DNA of 64,000 bases from Actinernus sp. WN-2022 (GCA_030867875.1 JAOWCC010000026.1:186001-250000); one strand, 5' to 3'. Counted from the stretch's first letter, positions 12,248 through 20,957 are shown. Translations and numbers: made by a program. Notes: generated by a model from the letters alone, not told the origin.

Positions 12248-12487
12248 CTAACCAACATATTTTCCATTATCAACAACTGGACTGATTTCATTCCTCGTCA
12301 AAAACTTTGTTTTTTGAAGTTTCGCTTCTTGTAAATATGGTTGACGTTCTTGAGTTGATAACCTATGGACTTGTGCCAAGTGGTTGGATATTTTAACAAG
12401 ATACTTTGATCCACAATTAGGTACAGGGCAGTTTTTCAAAGTCCAATTTTCCATGTTCACTCGTTGAAAGGTAGTATCAAATAACAC
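12248..12487 (-). CDS. Palindrome gene C, left copy, C2H2-like zinc finger protein
   Basis: A 79-aa frame with a likely zinc site in the pattern C-x4-C-x10-H-x4-H (CPVPNC ... NHLAQVH), then a basic helical tail. Translation may begin at the first ATG or 11 residues later at MENWTLKN, just before the finger; I cannot decide. The frame ends GKYVG and then stops. The right-arm copy has one extra base near 12990 and ends differently, so this copy is the better candidate for the ancestral C-terminus. A DNA-binding or regulatory role is likely from the fold alone. Confidence 0.65.
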   Translation of the reverse strand: MLFDTTFQRVNMENWTLKNCPVPNCGSKYLVKISNHLAQVHRLSTQERQPYLQEAKLQKTKFLTRNEISPVVDNGKYVG

Positions 12488-12815
12488 ACATCTACTTGAT
12501 CGTCCCTTTTATCTCCTTTCATCCCTTTTGTCGCCTTTCGTCCCGCCTTTTTTCGTATTGAAATAAAAAAAAGAGGGATAAAAAAAGAAAAAGGCGGGAC
12601 AAGAGGCGACAAAAGGGATGAAAAGGATGAACGGAGATAGCTATATCCGAATGTGAACACGTATCTTGTCAGTAGGCCCTTTTCATCCCTTTTGTCGCCT
12701 CTTGTCCCGCCTTTTTTCGTTTTATCCCTCTTTTTTTTATTTCAAAACGAAAAAGGGATGAAAGGAGATAAAAGGGACGATCAAGTAGATGTGTGTTATT
12801 TGATACTAACTTTCA
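12488..12815. repeat. Centre of the palindrome with nested hairpins
   Basis: The arms stop matching at about 12627-12677, a unique spacer of roughly 50 bp. On each side the arm carries its own fold-back made of polypurine/polypyrimidine text (CTTTTTGTCGCC- and GGCGGGACAAGAGGCGAC-type blocks), so the centre can form several alternative hairpins. It also separates the divergent C genes, so it must hold their promoters. An origin or hairpin-telomere remnant is an attractive but unproven reading. Confidence 0.6.
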
Positions 12816-13011
12816 ACGAGTGAACATGGAAAATCGGACTTTGAAAAACTGCCCTGTACCTAATTGTGGATCAAAGTATCTTGTTAAAATATCCAACCAC
12901 TTGGCACAAGTCCATAGGTTATCAACTCAAGAACGTAAACCATATTTACAAGAAGCGAAACTTCAAAAAACAAAGTTTTTGACGAGGAATGTAAATCAGT
13001 CCAGTTGTTGA
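12793..13011 (+). CDS. Palindrome gene C, right copy, frameshifted C-terminus
   Basis: A 72-aa frame matching the left copy through the zinc site and basic tail (CPVPNC ... NHLAQVH, then QKTKFLTRN). After that it diverges because of one extra T in AATGTAAATC where the left arm has AATGAAATC, giving the short ending VNQSSC. The zinc-binding part is intact, so the product may still work. It is co-directional with gene B. Confidence 0.6.
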   Translation: MLFDTNFQRVNMENRTLKNCPVPNCGSKYLVKISNHLAQVHRLSTQERKPYLQEAKLQKTKFLTRNVNQSSC

Positions 13012-13192
13012 CAATGGAAAATATGTTGGTTAGGAATCCTGCTTATGTTGGTCTAACTGAGAGACCTTAGCTAAATCAGCTAATCGACATTTATTAAACT
13101 TAGTGACCACGCCAATTTGTTTTCTATAAAGTTGGAAACTTTTAAGGGTCTGACATTGTACTCCCGATCCTAGAAGAATAAAGATATAAACG

Positions 13193-13666
13193 ATGGCTGT
13201 TAATCGTTCCAACTCAGATGATGAAATGACTGAAGATTCTTATCAAAGCTCTGATTCTCAGGAGAGCACGGACTCCACTGATGATAGTTATGACGGAGAA
13301 GAGGATGTTTGGGAAAGAATTCGAAACGAAGCTAAAGAACGGCACCAGGAAGATTGGGAAGCGTTGGTTCAAAAGTATGAACACGATGGGGATAGTCATG
13401 AAGTTGCTGAAATCAAAGCCAGTAACGCTTTGGTTCCGACCTATAGAAAAGACCTAAGAGAAGCGTTGTTCGAAGATATGAAATGGATTCACAGCTTAAG
13501 AAAAGATCCTGATTTCCGAAAAATCTTGGAAACAAAGAAAAACTTGATGAACATGGAAGATTATGGATGGAAAGAAGCGACCGAGGCTGCAATTCACCAT
13601 CGAAAATTATTGTTGAATAAACAATTCCAAAAACAACCTATTCCGGAACAGTGCCGGTTCCCGTGA
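13193..13666 (+). CDS. Palindrome gene B, right copy, 157-aa acidic protein
   Basis: Full-length frame starting MAVNRSNSDDEMTED. The first 40 residues are strongly acidic and serine-rich, then a charged helical domain runs to the end (PIPEQCRFP). No signal peptide, membrane segment or known catalytic motif. The left-arm copy lacks this start codon but is otherwise almost identical (D versus V at one position). It follows gene C by about 180 bp and converges on gene A. The acidic, nucleic-acid-mimic-like N-terminus could contact histones or a DNA-binding protein; that is inference only. Confidence 0.72.
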   Translation: MAVNRSNSDDEMTEDSYQSSDSQESTDSTDDSYDGEEDVWERIRNEAKERHQEDWEALVQKYEHDGDSHEVAEIKASNALVPTYRKDLREALFEDMKWIHSLRKDPDFRKILETKKNLMNMEDYGWKEATEAAIHHRKLLLNKQFQKQPIPEQCRFP

Positions 13667-14290
13667 TTAACAAACATTTGTACCTTTTAGAAACAAGTCT
13701 TATTAAGTCGATTTCTATTAATAAATGTCTTTAAAAATAGTCTTCCTCTTGTCATCGTTTTAATATAAGCAATCAGTAAGCAGCATTTGTCAACAAGAAA
13801 AAAATCAATGAAACATAAATCAGTGTAATCTTGTAACACGGTACATTATATCAACCCAAGAACTGAGAAATAAGAAAGTTATCAACTCCGCGACGATAAG
13901 GAAAACGAACTGCAAATTGGTGTTTTTGAGATCGAATAAACTTTGTTTAATTTATCTGGTTTGTTTTTAATCGTATGGTAGTTATAGTTCAGTTCAGTTC
14001 TCAAGTGTTTTCCTCAAAACAATAGGCCCTTCAGTTATCGCTAATCCCTAAGAACAATAGCAGAGTTGATCTTATGAGTCACAGTGGATTTACTGTTATT
14101 AGTAAATGTTTATAAATATTCAGAATTACGTTACGAGTGAGTTGTGAATGATATAAAAAATATCGTTGTGTTACTATAGAGCAGATTACCAAAACAATAG
14201 TGTATTGTTATTCATAACAAAGATTTGCCCAAACCTGTTCAATCAAAACAAGTGAACTTTATTGATTTAAAAGTTAAAGTAATTACAAAG
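13667..14290. other. Convergent 3' untranslated region between genes B and A, right arm
   Basis: Mirror of 11000-11614. No additional gene is visible. Confidence 0.5.
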
Positions 14291-14842
14291 TCAATCAATC
14301 TCCATAAACTCTTCATCTTTTCTAAAAAAATGTTCTGGAACAGACACAGAATATCTTGAGGCAAAGCCGTGTTGTTCAATGTCATTCGGTGGATGTATTT
14401 CACGTCTCACTACTTCAAGCACTTTATCAATGATAGAAGATCCGTTGTTACTGAAATGAAGATGTAAGAGATACACTGTGGTCCAGGGTAACTTGTAAAG
14501 TTCAGATAGGTAAACTTTCCATGAGCGATGAATTTCAATGTTCAACATGTAGCAAACAGCGTTCACAATCTCCCACACTCTCTCTGGTTTGACTTCGTCT
14601 TTTGCATTGTTGTAGAACAAATTCCACGCTTCCTCTTCGGATAACATCAAGCAATCGTGCTGTCTTTGGCTTGGGTGATTTGTTTCGCATTGTCTTTCTT
14701 TCTCGGCATAGATTGTTTTTTCACAGAGTGCAGCATACACCAAATGTATTGTACTTGATATCCTGTGAAATGCTCTGTTTCTTTCGACAACTTCAACCTC
14801 ATCGATGCAAATAGTGTCTTCTGATATAGGTTTCCTTGCCAT
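14291..14842 (-). CDS. Palindrome gene A, right copy, 183-aa unknown protein
   Basis: Intact mirror copy of the left-arm frame, same length, with five substitutions (for example K for Q in SIIDKVLEVV and P for L in IHPPNDIEQ). The same repeated TATAAAACCAGAA promoter lies upstream at about 14850-14957. Two intact, nearly identical copies argue that the element is recent or that the arms exchange sequence. No domain recognised. Confidence 0.75.
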   Translation of the reverse strand: MARKPISEDTICIDEVEVVERNRAFHRISSTIHLVYAALCEKTIYAEKERQCETNHPSQRQHDCLMLSEEEAWNLFYNNAKDEVKPERVWEIVNAVCYMLNIEIHRSWKVYLSELYKLPWTTVYLLHLHFSNNGSSIIDKVLEVVRREIHPPNDIEQHGFASRYSVSVPEHFFRKDEEFMEID

Positions 14843-15245
14843 CTTGTAGTTGGAGTTTTCTGGTTTTATACTTTGGGTTGAACTGACTCGGAGACACAGG
14901 TTCTGGTTTTACACTTTGGGTTGTACTCACTCAGAGACACAGGTTCTGGTTTTATAGCCGCTCAAGCTTTGCCCAAACATGCCCGAATAGATCGATTACC
15001 TCATTCACAGAAATAATAGATAATCCTCTGAGTTAATGAGATTCCACTTTATTCATATGACGCACTTTATTCATGAGCGCGCCTTAAAAATAAGCATAGC
15101 GCCTTAAAAAAGGGCCGTACACCCTAATTAATTTATGCCATGACCTAAGACAATAAGACTGTGACGTCATTGAATTAATGAGCGCTCACCAAAAAATAAC
15201 ATAGCTCACCAAAAAGGGGGGTAATTCGGTGCCTCTCCCACTACT

Positions 15246-15251
15246 AACAAC
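15246..15251 (+). repeat. Right 6-bp target-site duplication (AACAAC)
   Basis: Exact copy of 10040-10045, immediately after the right tip of the palindromic element. Confidence 0.85.
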
Positions 15252-16495
15252 ATAGTACGACCACATCAGCAATTGTGCTGCGTTTAAACAAATCGTGTTT
15301 AAATAAAGGTTTTTGTATTGTATTGTATTATATTGTATAGTATGGTAATTTCTTCATGTCATTCCCATTCCTATATAGAAACATGGCAAATTATGCCGGC
15401 ATCGTGGCCTTGAACTCAATCGGAAATTCGGCGAAATATTTCCTACACTTTTCTAAAAACATTGAGCACTAAGTTCAATTCGACGAAGAACCAGCTACAG
15501 TATTGTAAGAAACGACAATGTGTTGTTAGTTTAGGAACAAGCCGATGTTTTATTGAACTCAAAACAATCTCAAAGTACGAATTACAACATTCATTTCTGT
15601 GGACAAAGTTGAGTTGCTCGCAATTTGTGCGATATAAAACAATCATTTTCGCGAAAACAGTCTATGTTGGCTGACTATATATAAGCTCAATTAAAAACTA
15701 TTGTTTGGTAGATTTAAGCCGGAGAACTTAAAAAAATCCTGTCTTAAATATTTCTAGATGCACAAAATAGAGGTTGAAATAGAAATGGAAATCAAAAATA
15801 CAGCAAAATGTGGAGCACAAACCTGACAAAGTTGATCAACAGCCAAGTGCTACAGTCTTGTACAGATGCTAAAACTCCACCCAACGCCGTCCCTTTCGAC
15901 TACTCTACTTGTTTAGGAATGTACGGTTCAGTATGACTCTCTATAGGTGCCGTAGAGGATGAGAATGGCAAGGAAATCTGATCAAGCTTGAAGCGTCTGA
16001 TGAAAACAACCTGCCGTCCGTATGCGACCGCATGAGGCATGACACACGGCGAATCGACGAAGACAGAATGTACAAAACAACTGATGACCCGAGTAATGAC
16101 TTCCATGCTTTGTAGCTCTAGATTTTAAAGAGAAATCCAAAATATCCTCCTTTCTTGCAACACGTCTTGATCTCCTCAAGTCTCCTGCAAACTTTGTTTG
16201 GTACGAAAACCATGAGGCAAAATGAACTGTTGAACATTACGTGCTTCCGTGTATTGTCAATCAAGTTTTAGCATTAGTCCATAGAACTTCTTTTTCTTCG
16301 TCATTCTGTGTAATTTTGGGCTCCAATTAAAAGGCTTTCCGTAGCTAGGGAACTGTTTTCAAACTCACTGAATCGGATTGACAAAACTGACTGATTTAGT
16401 CATGTGATAAGTTCATGACGTACGACTGCATAGTTAGGATAATTTATGTTTTGATGATCATAATAAACGCGCGATTTTCCTTTGTTGTACTTTTA
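15252..16495. other. Intergenic stretch, no gene recognised
   Basis: Contains a short TATTG-type microsatellite near 15318 and only spurious short frames. Confidence 0.5.
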
Positions 16496-16499
16496 TAAA

Positions 16500-16690
16500 G
16501 GAAATATAAAACATTTCCCCTTGTTTCTATAGAGTTATAGGAACACTTGTGGAAGTTTGGGAGAACGAGAAATAGCTGTGGAAACACTCGCCCTTCGGGC
16601 TCGTGTTCCCACTGCCATTTCTCGTTCTCCCAAACTCCCACTCGTGTTTCTATAACTCTATAGAAACACGGGAAATGTTTTCTATTTCTT
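16500..16690. mobile_element. Fold-back MITE
   Basis: About 190 bp forming one hairpin: left arm with TTTCTATAGAGTTATAG and GGGAGAACGAGAAAT, right arm their complement, loop around CGCCCTTCGGGCTCG. Non-coding. It sits at the edge of a LINE remnant. Confidence 0.65.
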
Positions 16691-17640
16691 AAATAGTAAA
16701 TCTCTTTTAAAATTGAGTGGGGCAAAGTGTCTTGCTTTAAGTATAATTTCTAATACTTTAGCGAGTTTTGTTCTAATATGAGCGATGTGATCTTTCCATG
16801 TTAATTTTTTGTTCAATATGACTCCAAGGTATTTGGTACAATTTATTTCTTCTATTATTTCGTCCCCAATTTTAAGTAGAGGAGATCTTGGGTATTTATT
16901 TTGTCTTACACTGGAATATCTCCATGCACAGTGACTTTTCCATTGCACTGACAGATGCCGAACTTTAGAGAACTTTCACAATCCAAGTCGTGTAAAATTG
17001 ATGTAAAACTCGTTGAGTTTTTGCCGTATTTCCCCGAAATATTTAAGGTTTGATTGCAAATGATTTGCCCAAATAATGAAGGCCAATGTCCTAGAACTTT
17101 GCCCAGTCTGTTACTAAGTATGCTGTAAAACTTTCTTCTTGGTTATCATTGAATTTATAAAAGAAAAATCAAGTAAACTGATGCATTAAAATTGAGTTTT
17201 GGTTGAATTGGAAGTGAAAAAAAAATCATCTAAAAATACAAAAAAATGTCATATAATGAACACCTTATTAACCTCGCTTGCTGGGACTGTACAGAGAAAA
17301 AGGCCTCGGTCTGTACAGAAATACCGCGGTCTGAGATTTCTCTGTACAGACCTCACGCTCGGTTAATAAGTTGTTATTATTTCTACATTGTTTGTAGGTT
17401 ATAAAACATGTTTTGTTTTTTGAATGCATAAATTGCCCATAATATTTGTTTTTCCTTCTTATTGATTTGCGAATACCCTTTGTAATGCATGGTTTGGTGT
17501 CTTGTTTACTTTTTTTCTTTGACAACTTTGTTAGAGGGGCATGTTTATCAATTATTTTCATTATTTCATCATGAAAATAGAGATTACTTAAAAGGGAACT
17601 CAACCCTAAAATCAACCTAATGTCTATACAAACATGCATG
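16680..17640 (-). pseudogene. Decayed LINE remnants (endonuclease and RT parts)
   Basis: Near 17400-17580 the reverse strand reads IIDKHAPLTKLSKKKSKQ with flanking basic text, typical of the end of a LINE endonuclease domain. Near 16690-16900 it reads INCTKYLGVILNKKLTWKDH, a typical LINE RT thumb-region motif. Frames are broken and the middle of the element is missing. Confidence 0.6.
17265..17372. repeat. Short palindromic MITE in the LINE remnant
   Basis: Inverted halves containing CTGTACAGAGAAA / TTTCTCTGTACAG with TTAACC and GGTTAA near the two ends. About 105 bp, non-coding. Confidence 0.5.
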
Positions 17641-17986
17641 TATTCGAAATAAATAGGTTCTGCTATTTATTTTTTCTGTGTTGCGCGTTTGGCAAGAGAA
17701 AATCCGAAAACTTTCCTCACAACGTCCGCTATGTACAGACGGCTCAAGTGTGTTTTCTTTGTGCTAGAGGTGTGATCGTTTTTCCTTGGTATGTGTGACG
17801 CACTATATGGGGAAATTTGCACTGATTTGAGCCGCCACGCAATATAGATTTTTTCAGCGGAAAATCGAACTTGGAGACTAATTTTCTCCTCATAGACGCG
17901 AAACACAGAAAAATAAAATAGCAGAACTTATTTCTTTCGAATACATCTTTGTAAAGACGTTGGGTTGATTTTAGGGTTGAGTTCCC
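17594..17986. mobile_element. MITE with TIRs of about 85 bp
   Basis: Ends are inverted copies beginning GGGAACTCAACCCTAAAAT and containing a block around AATAGGTTCTGCTATTT. A partial related copy lies at 36718-36860. Non-coding. Confidence 0.65.
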
Positions 17987-17989
17987 CTT

Positions 17990-18239
17990 CTAATTTATTG
18001 ATAAGATGCGTAGTATCCTTAACAAATGAAGGGAGCTCTTGAGCCAGAGCGGGCTTTAAGTAAAATTTTCAATCACCGTTCCACAACATGATGTAACGAG
18101 TCTAAGTGGATTACTATCATTGTGTGTCTTAACTGTGCCAACAGCTTTGCCAGGTTTAGCATCATTGTTGACAACCCAATCAGCGATTTATTGGGTGATT
18201 TGGTCCTTAGCTAGCCACTTACTACTCCATTTAGAAATA
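17990..18239 (-). pseudogene. Penelope-like RT, portion left of the Polinton insertion
   Basis: The reverse strand encodes a WVVNNDAKPGKAVGTVKTHN-type motif followed by a CCGTVIENF-type block, characteristic of Penelope-like reverse transcriptases. The other half lies at 33770-33975 on the same strand, separated only by the Polinton and its duplication. A few stops show the host copy was already decaying. Confidence 0.65.
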
Positions 18240-18244
18240 TAATC
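18240..18244 (+). repeat. Left 5-bp target-site duplication (TAATC)
   Basis: TAATC directly precedes AGTAGTATAG and is repeated at 33765-33769 directly after CTATACTACT. Polintons leave 5-6 bp duplications. Confidence 0.85.
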
Positions 18245-18476
18245 AGTAGTATAGCCGGAGTCAAATAAATACCACTTTTTCTTGTACAAGAAAACTCAAA
18301 AAGTTGTAATGTTATGGACGCCTTGTTTTCTTGCACAAGGGGCGTCATAAAGCGAATTCAGAAATCCACTTCATGACGCCCCTTGTGCAAGAAAAAAGGC
18401 GTCCATACCATTACAACTTTTTAAGTTTTTCTTGCACAACAAAAAGTTGTATTTATTTGACTCCGGCTATACTACT
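18245..18476 (+). repeat. Left terminal 232-bp palindrome (outer part of TIR)
   Basis: Begins AGTAGTATAGCCGG and ends CCGGCTATACTACT. The halves are complementary through the centre near 18360 with scattered mismatches and no spacer. The outermost 28 bp of the two arms are identical to each other but differ at four positions from the equivalent tips on the right. Further in, the two arms differ from each other but each is identical to its counterpart on the right. Confidence 0.85.
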
Positions 18477-18585
18477 AGGGGTAACTAAGGGTCATTCAAA
18501 GTGTCACTAGACATTCTTGTACATAAAAATCCAAACTTGAGTATCTGTTAGAGACATGATTATTATACTGTATATCGATATCTTT
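18477..18585 (+). promoter_or_regulatory. Inner TIR with promoter of the ankyrin gene
   Basis: Shared with the right end (about 33430-33532). After a GGTAACTAAGGGTCATTC block comes a conserved stretch ending in GATTATTATACTGTATAT at 18558-18575, fifteen bases before the ATG at 18590. The same stretch recurs at 19313-19355 before the zinc protein gene, and diverged versions lie at 33361-33505. I read it as an element-specific promoter. Confidence 0.6.
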
Positions 18586-18589
18586 CACT

Positions 18590-19276
18590 ATGGATAATAT
18601 ATCGTACCTCCCTCTAGAAATCTTGACTAAGATCGTAGAGCATGCAGGTCCTACGTCATTCTCAAGCATTGCAAGGACATCAAAACGCCTAAACGGTGCT
18701 GCATCTCTCGCGCGCTACAAAGACGTAGACCGAGAGTTCCGTATACAAGTACTATGTTTCGGTTTGGGTTCTACTCATAATGATGCCGATAGAGACAAAT
18801 TGGCTAGGACTTTCGGCATTTCCGCAAGCCACGTCGACGACAGCCTTCCTCTCATCTACGCCAGCGATCATGGCAACCTTAACATTGTTAAGTGGCTCGT
18901 CAAGCACTTACGTTTCAATAAAATGGATAGATACACCAATCATACTCTATGCGCTGCCTTAAGGTACGGTCACCTTGGTATTGCTAAGTGGCTCATTAAG
19001 CACTTCCAGTTCACCAAAGAGGGCTATGCCGTCATGTTTGCTATGATAGAGGCCGGCGCGTATGGGCATCTTAATAGCATCAAGTGGCTCATTCAACGTT
19101 TTCAGATAACCATAGAGTGTGAATACATTCATCGTGCTCTACTATGCGCCTGTAGCAACGATCAGTTTCATACCGCTAAATGGCTCGTTAAGTGGATCAT
19201 TAAGAACTCCCCTCTCACCATAGAGGAAGAAAATGCCCTACTAGATTACTATGTGAATGCCTATAATGCCAGATAG
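18590..19276 (+). CDS. F-box-like / ankyrin repeat protein
   Basis: 228 aa. The N-terminus (SYLPLEILTKIVEHAGPTSFSSIARTSKRLN in outline) matches an F-box helix pattern. Residues from about 85 carry at least four ankyrin-like units, each with an IAKWLIKHFQF-type core (NIVKWLVKHLRF, GIAKWLIKHFQF, SIKWLIQRFQI, TAKWLVKWIIK). This architecture is common in large DNA viruses, where it recruits SCF ubiquitin ligases to host targets; a similar role here is inference. First gene inside the left end, driven by the TIR promoter. No membrane segment. Strand and promoter class group it with the zinc protein, suggesting early expression. Confidence 0.75.
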   Translation: MDNISYLPLEILTKIVEHAGPTSFSSIARTSKRLNGAASLARYKDVDREFRIQVLCFGLGSTHNDADRDKLARTFGISASHVDDSLPLIYASDHGNLNIVKWLVKHLRFNKMDRYTNHTLCAALRYGHLGIAKWLIKHFQFTKEGYAVMFAMIEAGAYGHLNSIKWLIQRFQITIECEYIHRALLCACSNDQFHTAKWLVKWIIKNSPLTIEEENALLDYYVNAYNAR

Positions 19277-19337
19277 GAATCCGATTGAATCCAACTGCAC
19301 CTAAGAATCTAAAACTTGAAGTATATGTTAAAGGAAT

Positions 19338-19355
19338 GATTATTATACTGTATAT
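19338..19355 (+). promoter_or_regulatory. Promoter motif upstream of the zinc protein gene
   Basis: Exact repeat of the 18-bp GATTATTATACTGTATAT found before the ankyrin gene, with about 25 bp of similar sequence before it (ACTTGAAGTATATGTTAAAG). It lies about 90 bp upstream of the ATG at 19447, so a leader of that length is expected. Confidence 0.6.
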
Positions 19356-19446
19356 TACCACTAAATGGTATTAGTATATATTCTTTATTCCACAATACTA
19401 GCTTACGTTGTTATCTTAGTACGCATTAACACCATACAGATCGAAC

Positions 19447-19905
19447 ATGTCGAAGAAGAACTCAAATGTAGACGCCACAATGATTGAGGTAGTAACTTGT
19501 GATTGGTTGATGAGAGGGAAGGACACGAAATGCCAAAAGAGGATTTCGAAGACAACAAAGTTCTGTTCCCAACACAACTACCAAATCGCAAAAGGCTGTG
19601 CCCCATACGTACCATGCTCGAAGTGCGGTAAAGGATGTCGTACTGATTACGAGCTTTGCTCAGGATGCGACCGTCTCACCCTCAAGGTGAAGTGTTCCGG
19701 TGTCTATATAAAACGCGCTAAGAAGTCCAGCAAGACGCTAAAGGATCCAAGAAAGGAGGAACTTGTAGAGCCAAACATGGTGGAACCGGAGGTAGCATTG
19801 CCCGCTGAACCAAGAGTGTTGGAACCAGAGGAAGGTCTTGGAGAGTCTCTCAACCATGCGCTCAATGAGGTGTTGGCTGCCTTGAGGAACGAGAAGGACG
19901 CTTAG
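19447..19905 (+). CDS. Small zinc-binding protein
   Basis: 152 aa with two potential zinc sites: C18, C29, C40 and H43 in the first third, then a ribbon-like C57-x2-C60 ... C71-x2-C74. A basic patch (KRAKKSSK, about 89-96) precedes an acidic, proline-rich and low-complexity C-terminal third. No catalytic motif seen. It is followed at once by the hairpin at 19917-19987. A nucleic-acid or protein-binding regulator is plausible; I cannot name a family. Confidence 0.7.
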   Translation: MSKKNSNVDATMIEVVTCDWLMRGKDTKCQKRISKTTKFCSQHNYQIAKGCAPYVPCSKCGKGCRTDYELCSGCDRLTLKVKCSGVYIKRAKKSSKTLKDPRKEELVEPNMVEPEVALPAEPRVLEPEEGLGESLNHALNEVLAALRNEKDA

Positions 19906-19916
19906 GAATAGCCACG

Positions 19917-19987
19917 AAAAAAAAAAAGAAAAGAAGAATGAAGAAGGTCGTTGCGTGGCCCTCTTCATTCTTTTTTTCTTTTTTTTT
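19917..19987. terminator. A/T-flanked hairpin, copy 1
   Basis: An A-rich run, the stem AAGAATGAAGA, a loop around GTCGTTGCGTGGCCCTC, the complementary stem and a T-rich run. It starts 12 bp after the zinc gene stop and ends about 30 bp before the TFIIB-like ATG. A second copy at 28630-28705 has the same stem but its loop reads on the opposite strand. A 3'-end-forming hairpin, as used by some large DNA viruses, is the simplest reading. Confidence 0.6.
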
Positions 19988-20018
19988 CTATTGAACATAC
20001 GACATCTATAGTTGTATC

Positions 20019-20957
20019 ATGGGCGAGCTAGTCAGATTGTTTGGTCCTGGAATTTGTAGAAGCCTGAATATCAAACCACAAGTGGAACATATTAACAACA
20101 GTGAAACATGTTCTGATTGTCTCTGCCCCTTTGAAATACAAGGAATGGAATTCGTGTGTCCCACCTGTGGTCTTGTTTCCGAGGTTGAACCATGTGAAGA
20201 AACTAAGATCGACATCATTACTACTCGACTGCGTATAGTAGGTCCGGACGGATTTCAGTATCAAAGTGATCTAGACCGCGCAAAACCAAAGCAAAGCGAT
20301 AACACGGAACTGCAACGACGAACGCTCCTACAAGAACTACGAGCATACAACGCTATTTACAAACAAAGTTGTGACCTATCGTTTCCTACGAACACTTTAG
20401 GAATCGTAGCCGACGCCTTTATCCAAGTAATGAGAGTTCATCCCAAGCGTAGCGATGCTAAGAGACATATTCTAGCTGCTCTACTCTACCATGCATGCAT
20501 ACAATGTGGATTCGTCCGATCTAAAGGTGAGGTTTCTCGCTTCATGCAACTAAGCAACAAAGGCATCCATAGAGGAGAGGTCTTTATACGTTCTCTGTGT
20601 GACGACGATGAGATCGATGTAGACTTGGATGCCGAGCGCATAGTTCCTCACATTGCAACGACTTTCCTTAAACTCGATCCTCAAGGAGTACTTATAGACG
20701 CTCAACAAATAGTCCACGAGGTTGTTACTACAGCGATAGAAAACAACGTAGGCAGATCGGTAATTAAGACGAAAGTTGTTGGAGCAAGTTACGAGGTGCT
20801 ACGTCGTTTAGGCTCGTCTATGTCTCTTAACGAAGTCATTGGGCGATGTGACGTATTTGGAAATTCAGTCAAGCGTTTTGTCAAGAAGTTGTCTTCTTAC
20901 CATTCCCACTTCGAACCAATCTACACTAGGCATGGGCTAACTAGCAGTAGGACTTAG
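20019..20957 (+). CDS. TFIIB-like transcription factor
   Basis: 312 aa. The N-terminal zinc ribbon has C31-x2-C34 ... C47-x2-C50 (CSDC ... CPTCGLV), the classic TFIIB pattern. A linker follows and then two helical repeats consistent with cyclin folds (about residues 110-205 and 215-300), ending in a basic stretch. TFIIB recruits RNA polymerase II to a promoter. A virus-encoded version could direct host polymerase to the element's own promoter motifs, which are visible upstream of several genes. A TTGAA-containing promoter lies at about 19990-20018. It converges with the 200-aa gene, 51 bp apart. Confidence 0.8.
   Translation: MGELVRLFGPGICRSLNIKPQVEHINNSETCSDCLCPFEIQGMEFVCPTCGLVSEVEPCEETKIDIITTRLRIVGPDGFQYQSDLDRAKPKQSDNTELQRRTLLQELRAYNAIYKQSCDLSFPTNTLGIVADAFIQVMRVHPKRSDAKRHILAALLYHACIQCGFVRSKGEVSRFMQLSNKGIHRGEVFIRSLCDDDEIDVDLDAERIVPHIATTFLKLDPQGVLIDAQQIVHEVVTTAIENNVGRSVIKTKVVGASYEVLRRLGSSMSLNEVIGRCDVFGNSVKRFVKKLSSYHSHFEPIYTRHGLTSSRT

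Larger units (their letters stand above)
10046..12626 (+). repeat. Left arm of the palindrome
   Basis: Pairs with 12678-15245 at high identity; the 183-aa proteins differ at five positions and the acidic proteins at one position in their shared part. A roughly 9-bp indel near 11270 and scattered changes show the arms have diverged somewhat since duplication. Confidence 0.9.
10046..15245. mobile_element. 5.2-kb palindromic element, putative Polinton satellite
   Basis: The whole 5,200 bp is an inverted duplication centred near 12645, with arms of about 2.58 kb around a spacer of about 50 bp. The tips read AGTAGTGGGAGAGGCACC at both ends and the element is flanked by AACAAC. Each arm carries the same three genes: A (183 aa) running inward from the tip, and C (zinc finger) then B (157 aa) running outward from the centre. 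There is no transposase, integrase or polymerase, so it must move in trans. Tip sequence and duplication size point to the Polinton integrase class, and an intact Polinton with AGTAGT tips lies 3 kb away. I do not recognise a named family. Confidence 0.85.
12678..15245 (-). repeat. Right arm of the palindrome
   Basis: Inverted copy of 10046-12626. It carries gene C (+), gene B (+) and gene A (-) in mirror order and ends at CCCACTACT, directly before the AACAAC duplication. Confidence 0.9.
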
